64,000 nt of DNA. Source: Rhodococcus antarcticus (GTDB lineage Bacteria; Actinomycetota; Actinomycetes; Mycobacteriales; Mycobacteriaceae). The notes beneath the pieces are model-generated. The model did not search any database and had not been told where the DNA came from. It was given only the letters and a program-made list of their open reading frames with translations. A program made the translations under genes and the position numbers. Position 1 is the first letter of the stretch. The number at the start of each line of letters is the position of its first letter. Where the stretch lies: positions 2,790,001-2,854,000 of the forward strand of contig NZ_CP110615.1 in assembly GCF_026153295.1 (NCBI RefSeq), given 5' to 3'. Positions 6,844 through 14,985 of this stretch are shown piece after piece.

Positions 6844-8388
6844 ATGGCGACCACGCGCAGCTCCACGTCCCGGCACCTCGAGGTCGAGCGCACCTACGAG
6901 GTGCCCACCGGCGCGGTGGTCCCGCCGCTGCTCGACGTCCAGGGCGTCGCGTCGGTGGCCGCACCCGTGGTGCACCACCTCGATGCGGTCTACCACGACA
7001 CCGCGGGCCTGCGCCTGGCCGCGCGGCGGATCACCCTGCGCCGCAGGACCGGGGGCGACGACGCCGGCTGGACCGTCAAGCTGCCCTCCACCGGCGACGC
7101 CCGCACGGAGCTCCAGCAGCCGCTGGGCCGGAACACCCGGACGGTGCCTCCTGCGGTGCTCGAGCTCGTCCGGGTGCACGTGCGCGACGAGCCCCTCGGC
7201 CCGGTCGCCAGGGTCCGCAACCACCGCACCGTGCACCGGCTGCTCGACGCCGACGGTCGCGTGCTCGCCGAGGTGTGCGACGACGACGTGACGGCCGAGG
7301 CCCTGGGGGAGAGCGGCGGGATGGCGCGCTGGCGCGAGTGGGAGGTGGAGCTGGTCGGGGGCGACACCGAGCTGCTCGACGCCGTGGCGGAGGTCCTCGC
7401 CACCGCAGGCGCCACGCTCTCGACCAGCCCCTCGAAGCTGGTGCGGGCCCTGGGGTTCCGCATCCCGAACCCGCAGCCCGCAGCTCGGCCGGTGCACCGC
7501 CGATCCTCCGCGGGGGACGCCGTGACGGCCGCGCTCCGTGCCCAGGTGCACGCGCTGTGGTCGTGGGAGCCGGCAGTCCGGGCCGACGACACCGACGCCG
7601 TCCACCAGGCGCGGGTCACCGTCCGGACCCTGCGCTCGCTGCTGGTCACCTACCGTCCCGTGCTCGAGCGCTCGACCACCGATCCGGTGCGCGATGAGCT
7701 GCGGTGGTTCGGCGGGGTGCTCGGAGCGGCGCGCGACGCCGAGGTGGCCCGAGCGACCTGCGCAGCGCTGCTCGACGACGAGCCGAGCGGTCTGGTGCTG
7801 GGTCCCGTCCCCGCGCGGATCGCCGACACCCTGGACGCGGCCCACGCCCGGGCCCACGCCGCGGTGGTGGACGCGCTGGACGGCGCGCGGTGGTTCCGCC
7901 TGCTGGACGCCCTGGACGCGCTGCTGGCCGACGCTGGCCCGGCCCGGGCCTCGACGGGCCGGGCCGGGCAGGTGCTGCCGCAGTGCGTGCACCACGACTG
8001 GGTCCGCCTGCGGCGCAGCGTCTCCGCGCTGGACGGGGCCGCCAGCCCGGCGGAGCGGGCCGCGCTGCTGCACGAGGTGCGCAAGGCAGCCAAGCGGCTG
8101 CGCCACGGGGCGGAGTCGGCGGCCGTGGTCGTCGGGCGGCCGGCCCGGCGCACGGCCCGCCGCGCCCGGGACGTGCAGCGGGTGCTCGGCACCGCCCAGG
8201 ACGCGATCCTGGCCCGCCAGGTGCTGCGCGACACCGCGGCCGCGGCCGACGCAGCGGGAGAGCCGACGTTCACCTACGGGCGCCTGGACGCCCGGGTCGA
8301 GGCCGGCGCCTCCCACGTCGAGGAGGACTTCGCCGTGGCCTGGGCCGCGCTGGACCGGGCGAAGGTCCGTGGCTGGCTGCGGGCCTGA
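6844..8388 (+). CDS. CYTH and CHAD domain protein
   Basis: 514 residues. The CYTH domain (about 10-205) is a beta-tunnel that handles triphosphates or inorganic polyphosphate; it has LEVERTYEV, charged strands such as RRITLRRRTG and VKLPSTGDARTELQ. The CHAD domain (about 225-510) is a helical bundle with conserved histidines (VHQARVTVRTLRSLL, LHEVRKAAKRLRHGAE) that binds polyphosphate. The canonical ExExK motif of CYTH reads E13-V-E15-R-T17, lacking the lysine, so catalytic activity may be altered. Start ATG 6844. It is monocistronic. Confidence 0.9.
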   Translation: MATTRSSTSRHLEVERTYEVPTGAVVPPLLDVQGVASVAAPVVHHLDAVYHDTAGLRLAARRITLRRRTGGDDAGWTVKLPSTGDARTELQQPLGRNTRTVPPAVLELVRVHVRDEPLGPVARVRNHRTVHRLLDADGRVLAEVCDDDVTAEALGESGGMARWREWEVELVGGDTELLDAVAEVLATAGATLSTSPSKLVRALGFRIPNPQPAARPVHRRSSAGDAVTAALRAQVHALWSWEPAVRADDTDAVHQARVTVRTLRSLLVTYRPVLERSTTDPVRDELRWFGGVLGAARDAEVARATCAALLDDEPSGLVLGPVPARIADTLDAAHARAHAAVVDALDGARWFRLLDALDALLADAGPARASTGRAGQVLPQCVHHDWVRLRRSVSALDGAASPAERAALLHEVRKAAKRLRHGAESAAVVVGRPARRTARRARDVQRVLGTAQDAILARQVLRDTAAAADAAGEPTFTYGRLDARVEAGASHVEEDFAVAWAALDRAKVRGWLRA

Positions 8389-8408
8389 GCTCGACCGGGG
8401 GCCGGCGC

Positions 8409-9527
8409 TCAGATCGCCGCGCTCCACCAGTCCGTGGGCTCGGGCAGCGCCGCCGCGTCCACCCGCTGACCCGGCTGCGGCACCACGACCCGCACCCCGG
8501 CGGTGCCGGCGGCGGCCAGCAGTCGCTGCACGGGCTCGGCCCACGCGTGGAAGGCCAGGTTGAACGTCGCCCAGTGGATGGGCAGGAGCAGCCCCCCGCC
8601 GAGGTCCTGCGCGTTGAGGTCCTGCTGCGCGCGGACGGCCTCCTCCGGATCCATGTGGACGTCGGGCCACTGCGCGCCGTAGGCCCCCACGGGCAGCAGG
8701 CTCAGGTCGAACGGGCCGTGCCGGAGCCCGATGCGCTCGAAGGCCGGCGTGTACCCGGTGTCTCCCCCGAAGAACACCCGGTGCCGCGGACCGGCGACCA
8801 CCCAGGACGACCACAGGGTGGGGTTGTTGCCGATCCCGCGCCCGGAGAAGTGCCGCGCCTCGGTGCACGTCAGCGTCAGCCCGGCCACCGTGTGCACGCC
8901 GTCCCAGTCCAGCTCGACGATCCGGCTCTCGGGCACGCCCCAGCGCCGCAGGTGGGCTCCGATGCCCAGCGGCACCACGAACGGTGCGGTCTGCGTGCGC
9001 AGCAGCGTGCGGACCGTGGGCAGGTCGAGGTGGTCGTAGTGGTCGTGGCTGATGAGCACGGCGTCCACCGGCGGCAGCCCCTCCAGCGGGCCGGGCACCG
9101 GGTGCAGCCGCTTGGGGCCGACCACGCGGGAGGGCGAGACCCGCTCGCCCCACACCGGGTCCACGAGCACCCGCGCACCGTCCACCTCGAGCAGGGCGCT
9201 GGCGTGGCCGAACCAGGTGACCGCCAGCTCGGCCGCTGCCCCGGCCGGCTGCGGGGCGGTGAGCGGGACGGGGTGGGTGGGGCGGCCGTGGCTCCGGTGG
9301 GTGAGCGCCTCCCGCAGCAGGCTGCCGCTCTGGCCGGCGGTGACCATGCTCGACGGCACGGTGTTGTGGAAGTCGCCGTCACGGAAGCGGGGCGAGGCGG
9401 CCACGTAGGGGCGGATGGTGCGCCGCGAGGCCCCCATCGACGTCGGCACCCCCCAGGCGGCGCGGACGATCCAGGCGAGCGGTGCTGCGGCGGCCAGCAG
9501 GGTGGCGGCGCGGGCGAGAGGCTTCAC
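8409..9527 (-). CDS. Metallo-beta-lactamase fold hydrolase, NAPE-PLD-like
   Basis: 372 residues with a hydrophobic N-terminal segment (about 6-26) that may be a membrane anchor or signal. The hydrolase core has VTWFGHASALLEVDG, the metal motif SHDHYDHLD, the third ligand region FFGGDTGYTP and late His in LPIHWATFNLAFH. This pattern matches the N-acyl-phosphatidylethanolamine phospholipase D-like subgroup of bacterial L-ascorbate-6-phosphate lactonase relatives. It hydrolyses an ester or phosphodiester of unknown identity. Its stop is 21 bases from the end of the convergent CYTH-CHAD gene. Confidence 0.85.
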   Translation of the reverse strand: MKPLARAATLLAAAAPLAWIVRAAWGVPTSMGASRRTIRPYVAASPRFRDGDFHNTVPSSMVTAGQSGSLLREALTHRSHGRPTHPVPLTAPQPAGAAAELAVTWFGHASALLEVDGARVLVDPVWGERVSPSRVVGPKRLHPVPGPLEGLPPVDAVLISHDHYDHLDLPTVRTLLRTQTAPFVVPLGIGAHLRRWGVPESRIVELDWDGVHTVAGLTLTCTEARHFSGRGIGNNPTLWSSWVVAGPRHRVFFGGDTGYTPAFERIGLRHGPFDLSLLPVGAYGAQWPDVHMDPEEAVRAQQDLNAQDLGGGLLLPIHWATFNLAFHAWAEPVQRLLAAAGTAGVRVVVPQPGQRVDAAALPEPTDWWSAAI

Positions 9528-9649
9528 CGCACCCAGGGTAGGACGGGGCGCCGGACCACCGGTGCGGCGCGTGCGGGAGGTCGGGCCGCTCAGGCCACCT
9601 CGTCACCGGGGACCACCAGGTCCGCCCTGGTCAGGCCCGGATCGAGCCC

Positions 9650-9678
9650 TTCCACCGGGGCTCGGCGAGGGCTAGTGT
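9650..9678 (+). promoter_or_regulatory. Promoter-like pair ahead of HRTPG peptide
   Basis: TTCCAC (9650-9655) and TAGTGT (9673-9678) are separated by 17 bases and lie about 50 bases ahead of the small repeat-peptide gene. The match to the -35 consensus is partial. Confidence 0.3.
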
Positions 9679-9726
9679 GCGGCTTGTGTCCGACTGCACC
9701 GTCGGGCAGGTCCCCAGGAGCTCCTC

Positions 9727-9897
9727 ATGCGCTCGCTCACCCTCGCCGCCCTCCGGCACCGCACTCCCGGCCACCGCACTCCCAGCCACCGCACTCCGGG
9801 CCACCGCACCCGCTCCGCCGCCGACCAACGACTGCTGGACGTGGCGCTGGCGATGTCCCGCCAGGGCATCCGCCCGGCGCCGGTCCGCCGGGGCTGA
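9727..9897 (+). CDS. 56-residue peptide with HRTP(G/S) repeats
   Basis: ATG 9727 is preceded by CAGGAG with good spacing. Residues 11-25 are three copies of a pentapeptide HRTPG/HRTPS/HRTPG encoded by 15-bp tandem repeats (9757-9801), followed by HRTRSAADQRLLDVALAMSR and a basic end. The C-terminal half looks like an amphipathic helix. No family is recognised. It lies between two genes on the opposite strand and has its own promoter-like sequence, so it is probably real but unassigned. Strongly basic, it may bind nucleic acid. Confidence 0.5.
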   Translation: MRSLTLAALRHRTPGHRTPSHRTPGHRTRSAADQRLLDVALAMSRQGIRPAPVRRG

Positions 9898-9906
9898 GCC
9901 CGGGGC

Positions 9907-11286
9907 TCACCCCAGCCGCGCCTTCTGCACCTTGCCCATGGCGTTGCGCGGCAGGCTGTCCACCACCCGCACCTCCCTCGGCCGCTTGTGCACCGAGAGC
10001 GTCCCGGCCACGAGCTGCGCCAGGGCCTGTGGGTCCAGACCGTTGCCGACGACGTAGGCCACGATGCGCTGGCCGAGGTCGTCGTCGGCCACCCCGATCA
10101 CGGCCGCCTCGGTGACGTCGGGGTGCGTGAGCAGCGCGGCCTCCACCTCACCGGCCCCCACCCGGTACCCGCCGGTCTTGATGAGGTCGGTCGAGGCACG
10201 ACCGACGATGCGGTGCGCGCCCTCCCGGTCGATCGTCGCGACGTCGCCGGTGCGGAACCACCCGTCGGCGCTCCAGGCGGCGGCGGTGGCCTCCGGGCGG
10301 TGCAGGTAGCCGTCGAACAGCGTGGGCCCGACCACCTGGAGCTCGCCGATGCTCTCCCCGTCGTGCGCCACGGGACCACCGTCCTCGGTCACCAGCCGGG
10401 TGCGCACCCCGGCGACGGGCGTGCCGACCAACCCCGCGCGGCGCTCGCCGTCGGCCCGGGTGCTCACGGTGATCAGCGTCTCGCTCATGCCGTACCGCTC
10501 GACGGGCGCGTGGCCGGTGAGCTGCGCGAGCACGGCGAACACGGGCGCGGGCAGCGCGGCGGAGCCGGAGACGAGCAGCCGCGCACCGTGCAGCGCCCGG
10601 GCCGCCGCGGGGTCGCGGGCCACCCGGCTCCACACGGTCGGCACCCCGAAGTAGAGCGAGCCCCCGGCGGCGGCGTAGGCCTGGGGGGTGGGCCGGACGG
10701 TGTGCACCAGGGGTGAGCCGACGCGCAGCGCCCCCAGCACCCCGAGGACCAGCCCGTGCACGTGGAACAGCGGCAACCCGTGCACGAGGACGTCCTCCGG
10801 GGTCCAGGCCCAGGCGTCGGCCAGCGCGTCGAGCCCGTGCGCCACCGCCGAGCGGGACAGCAGCACGCCCTTGGGCGGGCCCGTGGTCCCGGACGTGTAG
10901 AGGATCAGCGCGGTGGCCGCCGGGTCCGGCTCGTCCGGGGTGGCACCCCGGGCGGCGAGGTCCACGGCGCGGGCGTCGAGCGTCACGTCCTCCGGCCGCG
11001 GGCCCCACCACTGCTGCGCGCCGGAGTCGGCCAGGCAGTGGGCCCGCTCGCCCGGACCGGAGTCGGCGGGCACCGGCACCACGGGGACCCCGGCGAGCAG
11101 GCAGCCGACCACGGCCACCACGGTCTCCAGGCTCGCGTCGGCGTGCACGGCCACCGCCTGCGCACCCGCCACCTGCTCGGCGACCGCCGACGCCGCGCCC
11201 AGGAGCTCGTGGCGGGCGATGGACCGGGGGCCCACCCGCACGGCGTCGGGCTGGTCGGCGTCGGCGTGCAGCGCGGTGAGCAGCAT
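9907..11286 (-). CDS. AMP-forming acyl-CoA ligase, MatB-like
   Basis: 459 residues of the ANL adenylating family. Motifs: the P-loop YTSGTTGPPKGVLLS near 140, YGMSETLI near 280, the hinge GRASTDLIKTGGYRVGAGEVE near 375 and the C-terminal catalytic lysine in NAMGKVQKARLG. The hinge wording and compact length match malonyl-CoA synthetase (MatB), which makes malonyl- or methylmalonyl-CoA from the diacid. Start ATG 11286 (MLLTALHADADQPDAV). The gene follows the quinone reductase and 99-residue protein on the same strand, with an 87-base gap. Confidence 0.8.
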   Translation of the reverse strand: MLLTALHADADQPDAVRVGPRSIARHELLGAASAVAEQVAGAQAVAVHADASLETVVAVVGCLLAGVPVVPVPADSGPGERAHCLADSGAQQWWGPRPEDVTLDARAVDLAARGATPDEPDPAATALILYTSGTTGPPKGVLLSRSAVAHGLDALADAWAWTPEDVLVHGLPLFHVHGLVLGVLGALRVGSPLVHTVRPTPQAYAAAGGSLYFGVPTVWSRVARDPAAARALHGARLLVSGSAALPAPVFAVLAQLTGHAPVERYGMSETLITVSTRADGERRAGLVGTPVAGVRTRLVTEDGGPVAHDGESIGELQVVGPTLFDGYLHRPEATAAAWSADGWFRTGDVATIDREGAHRIVGRASTDLIKTGGYRVGAGEVEAALLTHPDVTEAAVIGVADDDLGQRIVAYVVGNGLDPQALAQLVAGTLSVHKRPREVRVVDSLPRNAMGKVQKARLG

Positions 11287-11373
11287 GGGGTCATGGTGGC
11301 AGGGCCCGTCCCGGGCGCAACCCCGGCCGGGTCTCAAGCGCCCGAGGGTGCGCCCGGTCCGGCTCCGGCGGCC

Positions 11374-11673
11374 TCAGCCGTCCAGCGCGGCGTCGAACCC
11401 CGCCTGCACCGCCGCCAGCGACACCGGGGACAGCGCCGCCTCGGACGGTGGCAGCACCCACGCCCACGCCCCGTCGAACCCGACGGTCACCGCGGCCGTG
11501 CCCTGCACCAGCACCGGCAGCGCCACCACCCAGTGCCGGTGGCGCTCGACCGTGGCCCGACCGTGCCAGAACCGCTCGCCCTTGTACGCGCCGGGCAGCT
11601 TCCGGGCCCGCGCGGACTCGACGAAGCCCGGCACGCACCAGTCCACGGCCCCGGCGAGCTCGGCCACGCTCAC
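11374..11673 (-). CDS. Conserved-looking 99-residue protein, function unknown
   Basis: GTG 11673 overlaps the stop of the quinone reductase gene (GTGA), so the two are coupled. The product has WCVPGFVESARARKLPGAY, FWHGRATVERHRHWVVALPV and a hydrophobic beta stretch QGTAAVTVGFDGAWAWVLPP. Base composition is normal for the region. No family is recognised. Coupling suggests it serves the same process as the reductase. Confidence 0.6.
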   Translation of the reverse strand: MSVAELAGAVDWCVPGFVESARARKLPGAYKGERFWHGRATVERHRHWVVALPVLVQGTAAVTVGFDGAWAWVLPPSEAALSPVSLAAVQAGFDAALDG

Positions 11674-12683
11674 AGGTCGATCAGCACCTTCCCCGTCACG
11701 CCGTCCTGCACCGCGGTGTGCGCGTCCGCCGTGCGCTCGAGCGGGAAGCGGTGCAGCGGCAGGCCGGTCGCCCCGCCCACCTCGAGCACCCCTGCGGCGA
11801 CCGCGGCCTGGACGTCCTCGACCGCCTCGGCCAGCGCCCGTCCACCCACCGTGTAGAGCAGCACGAACTGGAAGCGGGTGTTGAGCACCATGTGCGGGCG
11901 CACGTCGAAGGTCATCTCGTCGCCGCCGTTGTTGGCGTAGATCGCGATCACGGCCCGGTTGGCCGTCACGGCGGCGTTCAGCGCGGCGTTCTGCGCGGGG
12001 GCGACCTCGACCACCAGGTGCACCCCGTCCGGCACGACCGCGCGGATCTCGGCCACGGCGTCGGAGTGCTTGTAGTCGACCACGTGGTGGGCGCCCGCCG
12101 CGGTGGCCAGCGCCGCCTTCTCGGGACCGCTCACGGTGGTGACCACCGTCGCGCCGGCCCACCGCGCGAGCTGGATGGCGGCGTGGCCCACGGCGCCGGC
12201 CCCCCCGGCCACGAGCACCGTCCGGCCCTCCAGCGCGCCGGGTCGCAGCCGGGTGGGTCCGTCCTCGGCCACGGTCAGCGCCCGGTGCGCGGTCATCGCC
12301 GGGACCCCCAGCGAGGCCCCCACGTCGAAGCTCGCGGAGTCCGCCAGCGGCACGACCCGCTCGGCGGGCAGCACGGTGAGCTCCTGGGCGGTGCCGGTGG
12401 GCCGCTGGTGCTGGGCCAGGTACAGCCACACCCGCTGCCCCACCTCGAGCCCGACCACGCCCTCACCGACCGCGTCCACCACGCCTGCGCCGTCCTGGTT
12501 GGGCACCACCTCGGCGAAGGCCATGGGCTGCCCGTTGCCGGAGCGGGTCTTCCAGTCCGTCGGGTTGACCCCGCTGACCACCACCCGCACGCGCACCTCA
12601 CCGGGCCCGGGGGTGCCGGCCTCGCGGTCGACGAGCTGCAGGACCGACGGGTCCCCGGTTCGGGTGTAGCTGATCGCCTTCAT
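11670..12683 (-). CDS. Zinc-free medium-chain reductase (quinone oxidoreductase type)
   Basis: 337 residues of the MDR superfamily. The N-terminal GroES-like domain has GVNPTDWKTRSG and PNQDGAGVVDAVGEGV without zinc ligands, and the Rossmann domain has VLVAGGAGAVGHAAIQLARW (AxxGxxG) for NADPH. Zinc-free members reduce quinones or activated double bonds. ATG 12683 is chosen by homology (MKAISYTRTGDPSVLQL). Upstream is a 246-base gap with a strong inverted repeat. It is coupled downstream to a 99-residue unknown. Confidence 0.85.
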   Translation of the reverse strand: MKAISYTRTGDPSVLQLVDREAGTPGPGEVRVRVVVSGVNPTDWKTRSGNGQPMAFAEVVPNQDGAGVVDAVGEGVVGLEVGQRVWLYLAQHQRPTGTAQELTVLPAERVVPLADSASFDVGASLGVPAMTAHRALTVAEDGPTRLRPGALEGRTVLVAGGAGAVGHAAIQLARWAGATVVTTVSGPEKAALATAAGAHHVVDYKHSDAVAEIRAVVPDGVHLVVEVAPAQNAALNAAVTANRAVIAIYANNGGDEMTFDVRPHMVLNTRFQFVLLYTVGGRALAEAVEDVQAAVAAGVLEVGGATGLPLHRFPLERTADAHTAVQDGVTGKVLIDL

Positions 12684-12731
12684 GACCGGCACAACCACCG
12701 GACCCCGGCAGCGTGTTCCGCAGACGGTGCC

Positions 12732-12768
12732 GTGCGGCCCCACTGTCCCCTCAGCAGTGGGGTCGCAC
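12732..12768. promoter_or_regulatory. 14-bp inverted repeat between araC and reductase genes
   Basis: GTGCGGCCCCACTG and CAGTGGGGTCGCAC are inverted copies with one mismatch around a 9-base spacer. It lies 49 bases upstream of the reductase start and downstream of the AraC gene, both leftward. It could be a terminator for the regulator gene or an operator for the reductase. The rest of the 246-base gap (12684-12929) shows no gene. Confidence 0.45.
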
Positions 12769-12929
12769 AGCGCGACGCGGCACCCGTCGGGACGGAGGCT
12801 GCAGCGCCCCGCACCGACAGGAACCGGTCACCTCTTCTTCGCCGCTGGAGCCCGCCGGGTGACAGGAGGTGCCGCACCTGCACACCGCAGTTCCGCACGC
12901 GCACAGCCGAGGACCCCGGGGACGCAGGA

Positions 12930-13925
12930 TCAGGCGCGGAAGCTCCGCGGCGTGGTCCCGGTGTGCTGGCGGAACGCGCGGGAGAACTGCGAGTGGTCGA
13001 GGAACCCGCAGCGCTGCGCGACGACGGACACCGGCTGCGCCGCCCACAGCGGGTCGGAGAGCAGCTCCACCGCCCGCTCGAGCCGGGCCGTGCGGATCTG
13101 GACGGCCACGGTGGGCCCGCCCGCGAACAGCTGGTGCAACCGTCGCACCGACACCCCCACCGCCTCGGCCACCACGGTCGTCGTGAGGTGCGGGTCGTGG
13201 AAGCGGGCCCGGACCAGCTCGCGCACCTGCTGGCGCCGGACCTCGACCGTGCCCAGGTGCTCGGTCTGGTGCCCGACCAGGGTCCGCAGCACGAGCTCAG
13301 CCACCCCGGAGAGGTAGCTCGTCATGCCCACCGGGTCGAGCCGGCCCGCCGAGTGGCGCGCCGTCTCCGCCGCTCCGAGCACCAGCACACGCAGCATCCC
13401 GTCCACCGGGTGCGGGACGAACATCGACGACCTCAGCGCGGCCATCGGGACCGAGAGCCGCGCGGCCTCGACGGAGAGCAGGACCATGGGCACGCGCTCG
13501 GTGTGCGTCTGCACCGCGGGCTCGTCGTCGGACTGCACGGTGAGGGTGCGCCCGGTGAGGACCTGGCGCCCCTGGCGCGACTCCAGCAGGATCTTGCCGC
13601 CCTCGTGCAACATGATCTGCACGGTGTCGCCGCTGCGCTGGCGGGCCGCGGCGGGGGTGATCTCCGACCGGACCGGGTCCAGCACGCCGCGGGCGATCTT
13701 GGCGGGCCCGGCGTCCACGCGCAGGAAGTCCGCGTGGAAGTCCGACCGCTTGCCCCGGTTCACGGGGCCGGCGGGGCTGAGCCGCACGGGGTAGAGCGAG
13801 GAGCTCATGGACTCCTGCCAGTACGCGTAGCGGTCGGCGACCGGCACCGTCGACGTGCTGACGCGGCGAACCGCCACCTCGTCGCCCACGTGCACCACCT
13901 CGTCCGCTCGGTCGAGGGACATCAT
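12930..13925 (-). CDS. AraC-family transcriptional regulator
   Basis: 331 residues. The N-terminal part (about 20-200) resembles the AraC-binding-like sensor of ActR/NahR-type actinobacterial activators (YAYWQESMSSSLYPVRLSP, VLTGRTLTVQSDDEPA). The C-terminal DNA-binding part (about 225-330) has two HTHs, including VVAEAVGVSVRRLHQLF and the AraC signature VAQRCGFLDHSQFSRAFRQH followed by GTTPRSFR. ATG 13925 has GGGGG just upstream. It is divergent, 47 bases apart, from a flavoprotein gene that has lost its 5' end. Confidence 0.9.
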   Translation of the reverse strand: MMSLDRADEVVHVGDEVAVRRVSTSTVPVADRYAYWQESMSSSLYPVRLSPAGPVNRGKRSDFHADFLRVDAGPAKIARGVLDPVRSEITPAAARQRSGDTVQIMLHEGGKILLESRQGRQVLTGRTLTVQSDDEPAVQTHTERVPMVLLSVEAARLSVPMAALRSSMFVPHPVDGMLRVLVLGAAETARHSAGRLDPVGMTSYLSGVAELVLRTLVGHQTEHLGTVEVRRQQVRELVRARFHDPHLTTTVVAEAVGVSVRRLHQLFAGGPTVAVQIRTARLERAVELLSDPLWAAQPVSVVAQRCGFLDHSQFSRAFRQHTGTTPRSFRA

Positions 13926-13972
13926 CCCCCGCCCGCACCCGCCGCGGCCAGGTTCGTCATCACCGGGCCGGG

Positions 13973-14932
13973 TTGGGGTCGGTGCTGCTCGACCACGACC
14001 TCGGCCCCGGCGGGGCGTGGCAGCACCGGTGGCCGAGCCTCACCCTCGCCACCGCCAACCCCGTGCACGACCTTCCGGGCATGCCGCTGGAGGCCTCCAC
14101 CGCCCAGGTCCGCGCCTCGGAGGTGGTGCCCGGCTACTTCGGCCGCTACGAGGAGCACTTCGGGCTGGACGTCCAGCGGCCGGTGCACACCTCTGCCGTG
14201 CGCGAGGGGCGCGGTGGTCGGCTGGACGTGGAGACGAGCGAGGGCACCTGGCACGCCCGGGCGGTGCTCAGCGCCACCGGCACCTGGGAGCGACCGTTCC
14301 GCCCGCACTACCCGGGCCGCTTCGACGGGGAGCAGCTGCACGCCGCGGACTTCCGCAGCGCCGTGCCGTTCCGCGGCCGCCACGTCGTGGTGGTGGGCGG
14401 CGGGATCTCCGCGGTGCAGCTGCTCGCCGAGATCAGCCGCGTCGCGGCCACGACGTGGGTCACCCGGCGGGAGCCGGTCTGGGCCGACGGTGCGTTCCGC
14501 CCGGAGGACGGGCGTGCGGCGGTCGCCCGGGTCGAGGCCCGGGTCCGGGCGGGTCTGCCCCCGGGGAGCGTGGTGAGCGTGACGGGGCTGCTGCTCACCC
14601 CGGAGCTGCGCGCCGCACGGGAGCCGGGGGTGCTGGTGCGGCGGGAGATGTTCACCCGGCTCGTGCCCAAGGGCGTGGAGTGGGCGGACGGCGAGGTGCA
14701 GCGGGCGCAGGTGGTCCTGTGGTGCACCGGTTTCCGCTCGTCGCTGGACCACCTGACCCCGCTGCACCTGCGCTCCCCCGGCGGCGGGATCACGATGGAC
14801 GGCGCGCTGGCGACCCGGGTCGCGGCCGAGCCCCGGCTGCACCTGCTGGGCTACGGCCCCTCGGCCAGCACGATCGGGGCGAACCGGGCCGGACGGGCGG
14901 CCGTCCGTGAGGTGCGCGAGCTGCTGGGTTGA
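13973..14932 (+). pseudogene. N-terminally truncated flavin monooxygenase-like protein
   Basis: The 319-residue frame matches FAD/NADP oxidoreductases of the flavin monooxygenase type: LLDHDLGPGGAWQHRW, then LSATGTWERPF (the ATG motif, about 100), the NADPH fold VVVVGGGISAVQLLAEISR (about 139) and VVLWCTGFRSS late. The expected first segment, GxGxxG plus the helix after it (about 20-25 residues), is missing: the frame opens with TTG directly before the second beta strand. The break lies 47 bases from the divergent araC start. FAD binding should be impaired. Either a pseudogene or a start I cannot see; the rest of the frame is intact. Confidence 0.65.
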
Positions 14933-14937
14933 CCACG

Positions 14938-14969
14938 ACGGCCCCGGCAGCGAGCGCTGCCGGGGCCGT
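14938..14969. terminator. Bidirectional terminator hairpin
   Basis: ACGGCCCCGGCAG and CTGCCGGGGCCGT form a perfect 13-bp stem with a 6-base loop, placed between the convergent ends of the flavoprotein and aldo/keto reductase genes. No T tract. Confidence 0.75.
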
Positions 14970-14985
14970 GCGGGTGGTGCTCAGG

